Source: Streptomyces fungicidicus (lineage in GTDB: Bacteria > Actinomycetota > Actinomycetes > Streptomycetales > Streptomycetaceae). From it: a stretch of DNA of 64,000 nt. Both the position numbers and the translations under genes were made by a program. The stretch is taken from the NCBI RefSeq assembly GCF_003665435.1, contig NZ_CP023408.1:62001-126000 (forward strand), given 5' to 3'. Shown here piece by piece: positions 53,828 to 62,641 of this stretch. The notes under the pieces were generated by a model. It did not search any database, was not told the origin of the DNA, and saw only the letters and a list, made by a program, of their open reading frames with translations. Position 1 is the first letter of the stretch; each line of letters begins with the position of its first letter.

Positions 53828-54501
53828 TCGAGGAACTGCTGCCGCAGACGGTGGTCTCCGTGGAGGCCTTCGGCGACGAGGGCGTCGACGCCCCGCTGTA
53901 CCCCGAGGAGGAGGCGCTGGTGGCGCGGGCCGTCGCCAAGCGCCGCCGGGAGTTCACCGCCGTGCGCTCCTGCGCCCGCCGCGCCATGGTCAAGCTCGGC
54001 GTGCCCGCCGGGCCCGTGCTGCCCGGTGAGCGTGGCGCCCCCGTCTGGCCCGACGGGGTGGCCGGCAGCATGACGCACTGCCGGGGCTACTGTGCCGCCG
54101 CCCTGGTCCGCGCCGCCGACCTGGCGTCCCTCGGCATCGACGCCGAGCCCCACGCGCCGCTGCCCGAGGGCGTGCTGCCTGCGGTCGCGCTGCCGCAGGA
54201 GGCGGAACGGATCGTCCGGCTGGCCGGGGAACTGCCCTCCGTGCACTGGGACCGGCTGCTGTTCAGCGCCAAGGAGTCCGTCTACAAGGCGTGGTTCCCG
54301 CTCACCGGGAAGTGGCTGGACTTCCTGGAGGCCGACCTCGACCTCTTCCCCGACCCCGGGGAGCAGGGCCGCGGCGGCTTCCGCGCCACCCTGCTGGTGC
54401 CCGGCCCGCGCGTCGGCGGCCGGGTGGTGGACCACTTCACCGGCCGCTGGATCGCCGACAGCGGTCTGATCGCCACCGCGATCGCCGTCCCGCACAGCTG
54501 A
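53824..54501 (+). CDS. Sfp/EntD-type 4'-phosphopantetheinyl transferase
   Basis: 225 residues. The three conserved blocks are GSMTHCRGYCAAALV, LGIDAEPHAPLPEGV with the Mg-binding Asp and Glu, and LLFSAKESVYKAWFPLTGKW with the catalytic Glu/Lys. It transfers phosphopantetheine from CoA to carrier proteins of polyketide or peptide synthetases. No such megasynthase is in this window, so it serves clusters elsewhere. ATGA overlap with the metallophosphoesterase gene. Confidence 0.93.
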   Translation: MIEELLPQTVVSVEAFGDEGVDAPLYPEEEALVARAVAKRRREFTAVRSCARRAMVKLGVPAGPVLPGERGAPVWPDGVAGSMTHCRGYCAAALVRAADLASLGIDAEPHAPLPEGVLPAVALPQEAERIVRLAGELPSVHWDRLLFSAKESVYKAWFPLTGKWLDFLEADLDLFPDPGEQGRGGFRATLLVPGPRVGGRVVDHFTGRWIADSGLIATAIAVPHS

Positions 54502-54546
54502 GCGGCGACGTCCGTGGCGGCGGCGGCCGCCGCCACGGGACACCGT

Positions 54547-54783
54547 CTACGGCTCGGGGTGCCAGTCGCGCAGCATCCGGAAGAACTCCTCCTCGTTGCC
54601 GGTGATACCGGCCCGTGCCAGGGCGTTCTCCGCCTCGGCGAGCACGGCGGGCGGCACCATCGGGGCGCCCGGGGTGCCCGGCGGTCCCGACGGGGTGTCG
54701 AAGGCGGCGCGCACCGTGTGCAGCAGCCGCAGATAGGCCTGGACGGCGGTGCGCTCGCGGTCGGTCAGTACGGCGGTGGGCAT
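54547..54783 (-). CDS. Small hypothetical protein, helical
   Basis: 78 residues: LTDRERTAVQAYLRLLHTVR and VPPAVLAEAENALARAGITG, ending EEEFFRMLRDWHPEP. Mostly helical with no cysteines. Streptomyces codon bias supports it. No function known. It is convergent with the phosphopantetheinyl transferase. The 285 bases to its right (54,784-55,068) show nothing further. Confidence 0.5.
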   Translation of the reverse strand: MPTAVLTDRERTAVQAYLRLLHTVRAAFDTPSGPPGTPGAPMVPPAVLAEAENALARAGITGNEEEFFRMLRDWHPEP

Positions 54784-55068
54784 CGCTCGGCTCTCCCCGT
54801 TGTCGCGGTCGGTGACGGTTCACCTCCAGCTTGCCGCCCACCACTGACAATCAGGTGCCGCCGCGGGCCGGTTCGGCCGCCCGGCGGGCACGTGCGCGGG
54901 GCGTGCCGGCCGGCCCCGTGGCCGGAGCGGCGACGAACGGTCTGGTCCCGTCCGGCACTTGTGCTCACCCGATCGCCACGACGTCCTGGTCCGCCGTGCC
55001 GTGCCGGGGCCCGCTCACGGCGACGGGCGGCAAGGACCTCCGTACGCGACGGCGCGGGAGGCGCCGGC

Positions 55069-55725
55069 TCAGGCCTGGGGACGCTGGACGCTCTCCAGGA
55101 GCATGTCCAGCCACTCCGCGACCTTGTCGCGGTGCTGGTCGGTGGGCAGTTGCGCGGCCCGCCAGGCGATCCCGCGCACGCCGTGGTCCTGCAGCAGCCG
55201 CTCCAGCGGGTCGTCGGCCGGCGCCGCCGCGGCCCGCTCCCGGTCCGCGAGCGTCTGCAGCAGCTCCTGCTCGGTGTGCTGGAGCGCGCCCGCGAGCGCC
55301 TCGGGGTCCTCGGCGGTGAGGAAACCCGCGTGCACCCGGAAGAACCGCTGGAGGGCGTCGCAGTGCTCCATGGTGGGCCGCCGGTCGCCGTTGATCAGGG
55401 CGCCGGCCTGCTGCCGGGACATGCCCGCGCCGTCGGCGATCTCCTGCTGGGTGTACTTGCGGCCGTTCGGCTTCAGCCGGGTGCGGCGCAGCAGGTCCAG
55501 CCGCTGCAGGAACCGCGCCTGCACATCGGGCTCGCCCGCGGAGCGGCCGCTCAGCAGCGCCTTGACCACGGGCTCCGGGACCCCCGAGGCGACCGACAGC
55601 CGGCCGGTGCCGAAGACCTCGGCGTGCGCGACGCCGAGCCGGTCGGCGAGTGCGGTGACGCGGGCGACGACGGCCGGCAGCGCGGTCGTCGGCGTGGCGC
55701 CCGAACCCTCGAAGCCACCCGTCAC
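55069..55725 (-). CDS. XRE-family helix-turn-helix regulator
   Basis: 218 residues from GTG at 55,725, with AGGAGA upstream. The helix-turn-helix is KYTQQEIADGAGMSRQQAGA followed by INGDRRPTMEHCDALQRFF near residues 90-130. The N-terminal 80 residues hold a degenerate second DNA-binding-like region (VASGVPEPVVKALLSGRSAG). The C-terminal part is helical (LQHTEQELLQTLADRERAAA). It lies divergent from the MmyB-like ligand-domain gene, 223 bases away, and may regulate it. Confidence 0.75.
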   Translation of the reverse strand: MTGGFEGSGATPTTALPAVVARVTALADRLGVAHAEVFGTGRLSVASGVPEPVVKALLSGRSAGEPDVQARFLQRLDLLRRTRLKPNGRKYTQQEIADGAGMSRQQAGALINGDRRPTMEHCDALQRFFRVHAGFLTAEDPEALAGALQHTEQELLQTLADRERAAAAPADDPLERLLQDHGVRGIAWRAAQLPTDQHRDKVAEWLDMLLESVQRPQA

Positions 55726-55948
55726 CGAAAGATCTCCTAGGTCTCTCACAGGCTTTTCACAAGCGACTGCCGTGAACTTCACGGAGACTAGCCGCTGCTT
55801 CGAACTCACATCCAGGTCTCGCCACAACTGTGGCCAATTTCAGCCGTCAACCGGCATGAAATGCCACGATAGTTGACACACCTCGGGTGCGGCCAGCAGG
55901 ATCGGGGCGCCGCGTCAGGGCCGCACAGGCAAGAGGGGTGACCTCCCG

Positions 55949-56608
55949 ATGGCATATCAGGCAGGAGGGCGGCGGCCGGCACCGCGGCCCGCCCCCGGGA
56001 CCCCCGAGGCCCAGGCCTACCTCCAGGACTACGCCGTACTCATGGAAGCGGTCCCCTTCCCCTCGCTGGTGGTCGACCACCGCTGGGACGTGCTGCTCAC
56101 CAACACTGCTTTCCGGACACTTTTCCAGGACGTGGAGCCGCATCCCACCGCGCTGCCCTCCGACAACTTCCTCCGGTTCGTGCTCTTCCACCCGGACGCC
56201 GCCGCGGTGCTCGGCGACCACGAGTCCAGCTGGTGCCTGCCGATGCTGGCCCAGTTCGCCGCGGCCGCGGAACGGTACGGCCACGACCGGGGGCTGCAGG
56301 CCATCCGCCGCGACATCGGGCAGGACCCGATCATGGAGGCCGCCTACCGGCACGGACTGCCGCACTGGCTGCGGGCGGTCGGCGAGCGGGCCGCGGAACC
56401 CGACGGCGCGGTACGGCCGTTGCTGCACCCCGACCCGCGCTGGGGCGCCACCGACTGCCGCATCGTCGCCGAGACGACCCCGACCCTCGCGGACATGGAC
56501 TGCGTCCGGCTGACGATGGTCGTGCGCGAGACGCGCCGTGCCCCGTCCGGCAGCCGCGCCGCCCGCCGCGCCGCCTCCCATCTCAGGGTGGTCCCCGCCG
56601 CCGACTGA
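55949..56608 (+). CDS. MmyB-like ligand-binding domain protein without helix-turn-helix
   Basis: 219 residues. The core (AQAYLQDYAVLMEAVPFPSL, VVDHRWDVLLTNTAFRTLF, NFLRFVLFHPDAAAVLGDHE and RFAAA-type QFAAAAERYGHDR) is the PAS-like ligand domain of MmyB-type Streptomyces regulators (VPAVVLDRRLDVLAWN..). The N-terminal helix-turn-helix of those proteins is absent, so it would need a partner such as the divergent XRE protein. MmyB domains may bind fatty-acid-like ligands. ATG at 55,949 has a GACCTCCCG-type weak site. Confidence 0.75.
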   Translation: MAYQAGGRRPAPRPAPGTPEAQAYLQDYAVLMEAVPFPSLVVDHRWDVLLTNTAFRTLFQDVEPHPTALPSDNFLRFVLFHPDAAAVLGDHESSWCLPMLAQFAAAAERYGHDRGLQAIRRDIGQDPIMEAAYRHGLPHWLRAVGERAAEPDGAVRPLLHPDPRWGATDCRIVAETTPTLADMDCVRLTMVVRETRRAPSGSRAARRAASHLRVVPAAD

Positions 56609-56633
56609 GCACCACCCGCGGCGGCGGAGGATT

Positions 56634-56680
56634 TGCGCAGTTACGCAAGCGGCTTGCGCTTCTTGCGTTATTCTTGCGCA
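56634..56680. promoter_or_regulatory. Operator cluster for the LacI regulator
   Basis: A perfect 15-bp palindrome CGCAAGCGGCTTGCG (56,644-56,658) is flanked by further TTGCG boxes at 56,634-56,638, 56,663-56,667 and 56,674-56,678. All lie within 48 bases of the LacI start codon, pointing to autoregulation. A single TTGCG at 57,724-57,728 sits before the binding-protein gene. Confidence 0.6.
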
Positions 56681-56681
56681 C

Positions 56682-57680
56682 ATGACACGACGACTTGCTG
56701 TGGTGGCGAAGAAGGTCGGGGTCAGCGAGGCCACGGTCAGCCGGGTGCTCAACGGCAAGCCGGGGGTCTCCGAGGCCACCCGGCAGGCGGTGCTCTCCGC
56801 CCTGGACGTGCTCGGGTACGAGCGGCCGACCCAGCTGCGCGGTGAGCGGGCCCGGCTGGTCGGCCTGGTCCTGCCCGAGCTGCAGAACCCGATCTTCCCC
56901 GCGTTCGCCGAGGTGATCGGGGGCGCGCTGGCCCAGCTCGGGCTGACGCCGGTGCTGTGCACCCAGACCCGCGGCGGTGTCTCCGAGGCGGACTACGTGG
57001 ACCTGCTGCTCCAGCAGCAGGTGTCCGGCGTCGTGTTCGCCGGCGGGCTCTACGCCCAGGCCGACGCGCCCCACGACCACTACCGCCGGCTCGCCGAACG
57101 CAACATCCCGGTCGTCCTCGTCAACGCCGCCATAGAGGACCTCGGCTTCCCCGCCGTGTCGTGCGACGACGCCGTGGCCGTGGAGCAGGCCTGGCGGCAC
57201 CTGTCCTCATTGGGACACGAGCGCATCGGACTGGTGCTCGGCCCTGGCGACCACATGCCGTCGGCGCGCAAGCTGGCCGCCGCCCGGGCGGTCGCCGGGG
57301 AGGTGCCCGAAGCCCACGTCGCCCGCGCGATGTTCTCCATCGAGGGCGGCCACGCCGCCGCCTCCCGGCTGATCGAGCGGGGCGTCACCGGCTTCATCTG
57401 CGCCAGCGACCCCCTCGCCCTCGGCGTCGTGCGCGCCGCCCGCCGCAAGGGACTCGACGTCCCGGAACGGATCTCCGTCGTCGGCTACGACGACTCGGCG
57501 CTGATGAACTGCACCGAGCCCCCGCTCACCACCGTCCGGCAGCCCATCGAGGCCATGGGCAGGGCGGTGGTGGAACTGCTGAACGCGCAGATCAACGGCA
57601 GCACGGTGGCCCCCGACGAACTGCTCTTCGAACCCGAGCTGGTGGTACGGGGGTCGACCGCCCAGGCGCCTCGTTCCTGA
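56682..57680 (+). CDS. LacI-family regulator of the alpha-glucan locus
   Basis: 332 residues from ATG at 56,682 (the frame is open upstream but without bias). The helix-turn-helix and hinge are AVVAKKVGVSEATVSRVLNG and KPGVSEATRQAVLSALDVLG. The sensor is a type 1 periplasmic-binding fold (GLVLPELQNPIFPAFAEVIG, VSVVGYDDS-like ISVVGYDDSALMNC, TTVRQPIEAMGRAVVELL). It lies directly upstream of a sugar ABC transporter and glucosidase genes and has palindromic boxes before it, so it most likely represses this locus and is released by an oligosaccharide. Confidence 0.92.
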   Translation: MTRRLAVVAKKVGVSEATVSRVLNGKPGVSEATRQAVLSALDVLGYERPTQLRGERARLVGLVLPELQNPIFPAFAEVIGGALAQLGLTPVLCTQTRGGVSEADYVDLLLQQQVSGVVFAGGLYAQADAPHDHYRRLAERNIPVVLVNAAIEDLGFPAVSCDDAVAVEQAWRHLSSLGHERIGLVLGPGDHMPSARKLAAARAVAGEVPEAHVARAMFSIEGGHAAASRLIERGVTGFICASDPLALGVVRAARRKGLDVPERISVVGYDDSALMNCTEPPLTTVRQPIEAMGRAVVELLNAQINGSTVAPDELLFEPELVVRGSTAQAPRS

Positions 57681-57816
57681 GATCCACTCGTCTGTCGAAT
57701 AATTTCAAAGTCTGCGCGACATCTTGCGGCACGATGTCGTCGGTGCTTGAGTGTGCCCCGCCCACCGCTCCTGTTCCGAGGGGTTCACTCACTCCTGTCC
57801 CGTAAGGGGTCCACCG

Positions 57817-59160
57817 ATGAGAAGCACCGGGATCCGTCGTACCCTCGTCGCCCTGGGCGCCGGCGCCCTCGCGCTGACCGCCTGCGGCTCGGGCGGCGAC
57901 GAGGCCGCCGGCGGCAAGACCCGCATCACCGTCAACTGCATGCCGCCGCAGAGCGCCAAGGTCGACCGGCGGTTCTTCGAGGAGGACGTCGCCGCCTTCG
58001 AGAAGAAGAACCCGGACATCGACGTCGTCCCGCACGACGCGTTCCCCTGCCAGGACCCGAAGACGTTCGACGCGAAACTCGCCGGCGGGCAGATGGAGGA
58101 CGTCTTCTACACGTACTTCACCGACGCCCGGCACGTCGCCGACATCGACCAGGCCGCCGACCTCACCCCGTACCTCGGGGAGCTGAAGAGCTACGACACC
58201 GTCCAGCAGCAGCTGCGGGACATCTACACCGTCGACGGCAAGGTCTACGGCATCCCCCGCACCGGCTACTCGATGGGCCTGATCTACAACCGGGAGCTCT
58301 TCGAGAAGGCCGGCCTCGACCCGGACCGGCCGCCCGCCACCTGGGCCGAGGTCCGTACCGCCGCCAAGAGGATCGCGGCGCTCGGCGACGGCACCGTCGG
58401 CTACGCCGACTACAGCGCCCAGAACCAGGGCGGCTGGCACTTCACCGCCGAGCTGTACTCCCGGGGCGGCGACGTGGTGAGCGCTGACGGCAAGCAGGCC
58501 ACCATCGACACCCCCGAGGGCCGCGCAGTCCTCCGGACCCTCCACGACATGCGGTGGAAGGACGAGTCGATGGGCAGCAGGCAGCTGCTCGTCATCAACG
58601 ACGTCCAGCAGATGATGGGCGCCGGCAAGCTCGGCATGTACCTCGCCGCCCCCGACAACATCCCGATCCTGGTCAAGGAGAAGGGCGCCGCGTACGAGAA
58701 CATCGCCCTCGCCCCCATGCCCGGCGGCCAGGGCACCCTCATCGGCGGCGACGGCTACATGTTCAACAAGAAGGCCTCACCCGAGCAGATACGCGCCGGC
58801 CTCAAGTGGCTGGACCACATGTTCCTCACCCCCGGCGACGGCTTCCTCGGCGACTACGCCCGCGCCGGCGAGCACGACGCACCGGTGGGCCTGCCCGAGC
58901 CCCGCCTCTTCACCGGCGCCGCCGACGACAGGGACCAGCAGGCCAAGAAGGCCAACGCCAACGTCCCCGTGGAGAACTACCAGTCCTTCCTCGACGGCAA
59001 CCAGGAGCTGGAGATGAAGATCGAGCCGCCGCACGCCCAGCAGCTCTACTCCGTCCTCGACGGTGTCGTCTCCGCCGTCCTCACCAAGGAGGACGCGGAC
59101 ATCGACCGGCTCCTGAAGGACGCCTCCGGCAAGATCGACGGCATCCTGTCCCGGAGCTGA
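57817..59160 (+). CDS. Sugar ABC transporter substrate-binding lipoprotein
   Basis: 447 residues from ATG at 57,817 with AAGGGG. Lipobox LALTAC after TLVALGAGA puts it on the outer membrane face. It is a type 2 binding protein of the maltose/oligosaccharide class (DVEDVFYTYFTDARHVADID-like MEDVFYTYFTDARHVA, GIPRTGYSMGLIYNRELFEK, IGGDGYMFNKKASPEQIRAG). It should deliver alpha-gluco-oligosaccharides to the two permeases that follow. No ATPase gene is present, which is normal in Streptomyces where MsiK serves many such systems. Confidence 0.92.
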   Translation: MRSTGIRRTLVALGAGALALTACGSGGDEAAGGKTRITVNCMPPQSAKVDRRFFEEDVAAFEKKNPDIDVVPHDAFPCQDPKTFDAKLAGGQMEDVFYTYFTDARHVADIDQAADLTPYLGELKSYDTVQQQLRDIYTVDGKVYGIPRTGYSMGLIYNRELFEKAGLDPDRPPATWAEVRTAAKRIAALGDGTVGYADYSAQNQGGWHFTAELYSRGGDVVSADGKQATIDTPEGRAVLRTLHDMRWKDESMGSRQLLVINDVQQMMGAGKLGMYLAAPDNIPILVKEKGAAYENIALAPMPGGQGTLIGGDGYMFNKKASPEQIRAGLKWLDHMFLTPGDGFLGDYARAGEHDAPVGLPEPRLFTGAADDRDQQAKKANANVPVENYQSFLDGNQELEMKIEPPHAQQLYSVLDGVVSAVLTKEDADIDRLLKDASGKIDGILSRS

Positions 59161-59163
59161 CCG

Positions 59164-60117
59164 GTGACGAAGACGGCTGAACGGCCGCCCGCGGCCGTGC
59201 GGGACCGTCCCGCCGGGGCGCCGCTCCCGGCAGCGGACCGGAGACGGCGCCGCCTCGCCGACCAGCTGCGCGCCTACGCCTTCCTCGTCGGTGGCCTCGT
59301 CTGCTTCGCGCTGTTCTCCTGGTACCCGGCGATCCGCGCCGTCGTGATCGCCTTCCAGAAGTACACGCCCGGCTCCGACCCCGAATGGGTGGGCACCGCA
59401 AACTTCACCCGCGTACTGAACGACCCCGAATTCGGCGCCGCCTGGCGCAACACCCTCACCTTCACCCTGCTCGCCCTGCTCCTCGGCTTCGCCGTCCCCT
59501 TCGTCCTGGCGCTCGTCCTCAACGAACTGCGCCACGCCAAGGCCTTCTTCCGGGTCGTCGTCTATCTGCCCGTGATGATCCCGCCGGTGGTCAGCGCCCT
59601 GCTGTGGAAGTGGTTCTACGACCCGGGCGCCGGACTCGCCAACGAGGCGCTGCGCTTCCTCCACCTGCCCACGTCCAACTGGACCAACGGCGCCGACACC
59701 GCGCTGATATCCCTGGTCGTCGTCGCCACCTGGGCCAACATGGGCGGCACCGTGCTCATCTACCTGGCCGCCCTCCAGTCCGTCCCCGGCGAACTGTACG
59801 AGGCCGCAGAACTGGACGGGGCGAGCCTGCTCCAGCGCATCCGCCATGTGACCGTCCCGCAGACCAGGTTCGTCATCCTCATGCTGATGCTGCTGCAGAT
59901 CATCGCCACCATGCAGGTGTTCACCGAACCCTTCGTGATCACCGGCGGCGGCCCGGAGAACTCGACCGTCACCGTCCTCTACCTCATCTACAAGTACGCC
60001 TTCCTCTACAACGACTTCGGCGGCGCCTGCGCGCTGAGCGTGATGCTCCTCGCCCTGCTCGGCGTGTTCTCCGCCGTCTACCTCCGTCTCACCCGCTCCG
60101 GAGAGGAGGCCGCATGA
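59164..60117 (+). CDS. MalF-type ABC permease
   Basis: 317 residues from GTG at 59,164, three bases after the binding-protein stop. Six membrane helices and the EAA loop YEAAELDGASLLQRIRHVTV that contacts the ATPase. First of two permease subunits, ending in an ATGA overlap with the second. Confidence 0.93.
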   Translation: MTKTAERPPAAVRDRPAGAPLPAADRRRRRLADQLRAYAFLVGGLVCFALFSWYPAIRAVVIAFQKYTPGSDPEWVGTANFTRVLNDPEFGAAWRNTLTFTLLALLLGFAVPFVLALVLNELRHAKAFFRVVVYLPVMIPPVVSALLWKWFYDPGAGLANEALRFLHLPTSNWTNGADTALISLVVVATWANMGGTVLIYLAALQSVPGELYEAAELDGASLLQRIRHVTVPQTRFVILMLMLLQIIATMQVFTEPFVITGGGPENSTVTVLYLIYKYAFLYNDFGGACALSVMLLALLGVFSAVYLRLTRSGEEAA

Positions 60118-60974
60118 GCACCCGCACCCTGGTGTCCCCGGCCGTCCTGGCCCGCCCGCGCGGCAGAGCCGTCTACTGGGCCGTGTTCACCGGCGTCGTC
60201 GTGCTGTTCGCGCTCGCCTTCCTGTTCCCCGTCTACTGGATGGCGAGCGGTGCGATGAAGTCACCGGACGAGGTGGCCCGCACCCCGCCCACCCTGGTCC
60301 CGGAGAGCTGGAGCACCAGCGGCTACACCGACGCCTGGGAACTGATGCGACTGCCGGTCCACCTGTGGAACACGGTGGTGCAGGCGGCCGGCGCCTGGCT
60401 GTTCCAGCTGGTGTTCTGCACCGCCGCCGCCTACGCCCTGTCGAGGCTGCGGCCCGCCTTCGGCACGCTGGTCCTCGGCGGCATCCTCGCCACGCTGATG
60501 GTGCCGGCGCAGGCCCTGGTCGTACCGAAGTACCTGACCGTGGCGGACCTCGGCCTGCTGAACGACCCGCTCGCCATCTGGCTGCCGGCCGTCGCCAACG
60601 CCTTCAACCTGTACCTGCTCAAACGGTTCTTCGACCAGCTGCCCCGGGACGTGCTCGAGGCCGCCGAGATGGACGGCGCGGGGAAGCTCCGCACCCTGTG
60701 GTCGATCGTGCTGCCCATGTCGCGCCCGGTGCTCGGCGTGGTGTCGATCTTCGCCCTGGTCGCCGTGTGGCAGGACTTCCTGTGGCCGCTGATGGTCTTC
60801 TCCGACACCGGCCGGCAGCCGATCAGCGTGGCCCTCGTGCAACTGTCGCAGAACATCCAGCTGACCGTGCTGATCGCCGCCATGGTGATCGCCAGCATCC
60901 CCATGGTCGCGCTGTTCCTCGTCTTCCAGCGGCACATCATCGCCGGGATCAGCGCGGGCAGCACCAAGGGCTGA
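60114..60974 (+). CDS. MalG-type ABC permease
   Basis: 286 residues, six membrane helices. EAA motif LEAAEMDGAGKLRTLWSIVL, and a C-terminus FLVFQRHIIAGISAGSTKG typical of MalG proteins. It starts in the stop of the MalF-type gene and is followed 36 bases later by the GH13 gene of the same operon. Confidence 0.93.
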   Translation: MSTRTLVSPAVLARPRGRAVYWAVFTGVVVLFALAFLFPVYWMASGAMKSPDEVARTPPTLVPESWSTSGYTDAWELMRLPVHLWNTVVQAAGAWLFQLVFCTAAAYALSRLRPAFGTLVLGGILATLMVPAQALVVPKYLTVADLGLLNDPLAIWLPAVANAFNLYLLKRFFDQLPRDVLEAAEMDGAGKLRTLWSIVLPMSRPVLGVVSIFALVAVWQDFLWPLMVFSDTGRQPISVALVQLSQNIQLTVLIAAMVIASIPMVALFLVFQRHIIAGISAGSTKG

Positions 60975-61010
60975 CACCGCAGCCATCCACAGAAGAGAAA
61001 GGCACGCACC

Positions 61011-62594
61011 GTGGGACAGCCCACCCCTGCCCGCAACGACGACTGGTGGCGCTCCGCCGTCATCTACCAGGTGTACGTCCGCAGCTTCGCCGACGGCGAC
61101 GGCGACGGCACCGGCGACCTCGCCGGCGTCCGCGCGCGACTGCCGTACCTCGCCGCACTCGGCGTGGACGCCCTCTGGTTCAACCCCTGGTACCTGTCCC
61201 CGATGAAGGACGGCGGCTACGACGTCGCCGACTACCGGGCGATCGACCCGGCCTTCGGCACCCTCGCCGAGGCGGAGAAACTCATCGCCGAGGCACGCGG
61301 ACTGGGCATCCGCACGATCGCCGACATCGTGCCGAACCACGTCTCCGACCAGCACCCCTGGTTCCGGGCGGCGCTCGCCGGCGGGCCCGAACGGGAACTG
61401 TTCCACTTCCGGCCGGGCCGCGGTGAGCGCGGCGAACTCCCGCCGAACGACTGGCAGTCGGAGTTCGGCGGCCCCGCCTGGACCAGGGCGGCGGACGGCG
61501 ACTGGTACCTCCATCTGTTCGCCCCCGAACAGCCCGACCTCGACTGGTCGCACCCCGCCGTCCGCCAGGAGCACGAGGACATCCTGCGGTTCTGGTTCGA
61601 GCGGGGCGTGGCCGGCGTCCGCATCGACTCCGCCGCGCTGCTGGTGAAGGACCCCCGGCTGCCGGACTTCGTGGCGGGCCGCGACCCGCACCCCTACGTC
61701 GACCGCGACGAACTCCACGACGTCTACCGGGGCTGGCGCGCCGTCGCCGACGAGTACGGCGGCGTCTTCGTCGGCGAGGTCTGGCTCCCGGACACCGAAC
61801 GCTTCACCCGCTATCTCCGCCCCGACGAACTGCACACCGCGTTCAACTTCTCCTTCATGACCTGCCCCTGGGACGCGGCACGGCTGCGCGCCTCCATCGA
61901 GGACACCCTCGCCGAACACGCGCCGGTCGGCGCCCCCGCCACCTGGGTGCTGTGCAACCACGACGTCACCCGCACGGTCACCCGCTACGGCCGCGCCGAC
62001 ACCGGCTTCGACTTCGCCGCCAAGACCTTCGGCACCCCCACCGACCTCGCGCTCGGCACCCGCCGGGCCCGCGCCGCCGCCCTGCTCTCCCTGGCCCTGC
62101 CCGGCGCGGTCTACGTCTACCAGGGCGAGGAACTCGGCCTGCCCGAGGCGGAGATCCCCCGCGACCGCATCGAGGACCCGATGCACGCCCGCTCCGGGGG
62201 CACCGATCCCGGCCGCGACGGGTGCAGGGTGCCGCTGCCGTGGACGGCCGACGCCCCGCACGCCGGGTTCGGCGGCGAACCGTGGCTGCCGCAGCCCGCC
62301 GGCTGGGCGTCGTACGCGGCCGACCGGCAGGCGGGGGACCCCGGCTCGATGCTCGCCCTCTACCGTGCGGCGATCCGGCTGCGCCCGGCCTTCGGCGACG
62401 GACCGCTCACCTGGCTGCCCGCACCCGACGGCGTGCTCGCCTTCAGCCGCGGGGACGGCGGCCACCTGTGCGTGGTGAACCTCGCGGACGAGCCGGCCGC
62501 CCTCCCCGCCCACACCTCCCGCCTCCTGGGCAGCGCCCCCCTGGACCCGGACGGGCGCCTGCCGAAGGACACCGCGGTCTGGCTGCGCGCCTGA
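61011..62594 (+). CDS. GH13 alpha-glucosidase / oligo-glucosidase
   Basis: 527 residues from GTG at 61,011, no signal peptide, so cytoplasmic. Active site: nucleophile D206 in GVAGVRIDSAAL, acid E256 in VFVGEVWLP, and D318 in LCNHDVTRTV, plus VPNHVSDQHPWF with the usual region I. It looks like the GH13 subfamilies of alpha-glucosidases and trehalose-type enzymes acting on short oligosaccharides. As the operon also codes for an alpha-1,3-glucanase, its substrate may be nigero-oligosaccharides imported by the adjacent transporter. Confidence 0.92.
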   Translation: MGQPTPARNDDWWRSAVIYQVYVRSFADGDGDGTGDLAGVRARLPYLAALGVDALWFNPWYLSPMKDGGYDVADYRAIDPAFGTLAEAEKLIAEARGLGIRTIADIVPNHVSDQHPWFRAALAGGPERELFHFRPGRGERGELPPNDWQSEFGGPAWTRAADGDWYLHLFAPEQPDLDWSHPAVRQEHEDILRFWFERGVAGVRIDSAALLVKDPRLPDFVAGRDPHPYVDRDELHDVYRGWRAVADEYGGVFVGEVWLPDTERFTRYLRPDELHTAFNFSFMTCPWDAARLRASIEDTLAEHAPVGAPATWVLCNHDVTRTVTRYGRADTGFDFAAKTFGTPTDLALGTRRARAAALLSLALPGAVYVYQGEELGLPEAEIPRDRIEDPMHARSGGTDPGRDGCRVPLPWTADAPHAGFGGEPWLPQPAGWASYAADRQAGDPGSMLALYRAAIRLRPAFGDGPLTWLPAPDGVLAFSRGDGGHLCVVNLADEPAALPAHTSRLLGSAPLDPDGRLPKDTAVWLRA

Positions 62595-62641
62595 GACCGC
62601 ACCCGCCTGTTCCCGCACCCCCACCACGAAGGGACCAGCAC

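Noticed and set aside
53824..54501. Marker of an adjacent polyketide or peptide cluster
   Set aside because: No synthetase genes in the window; such transferases are often stand-alone.
60261..62627. A 788-codon open frame on the minus strand
   Set aside because: Antisense to MalG-type and GH13 genes, which have full motif sets.
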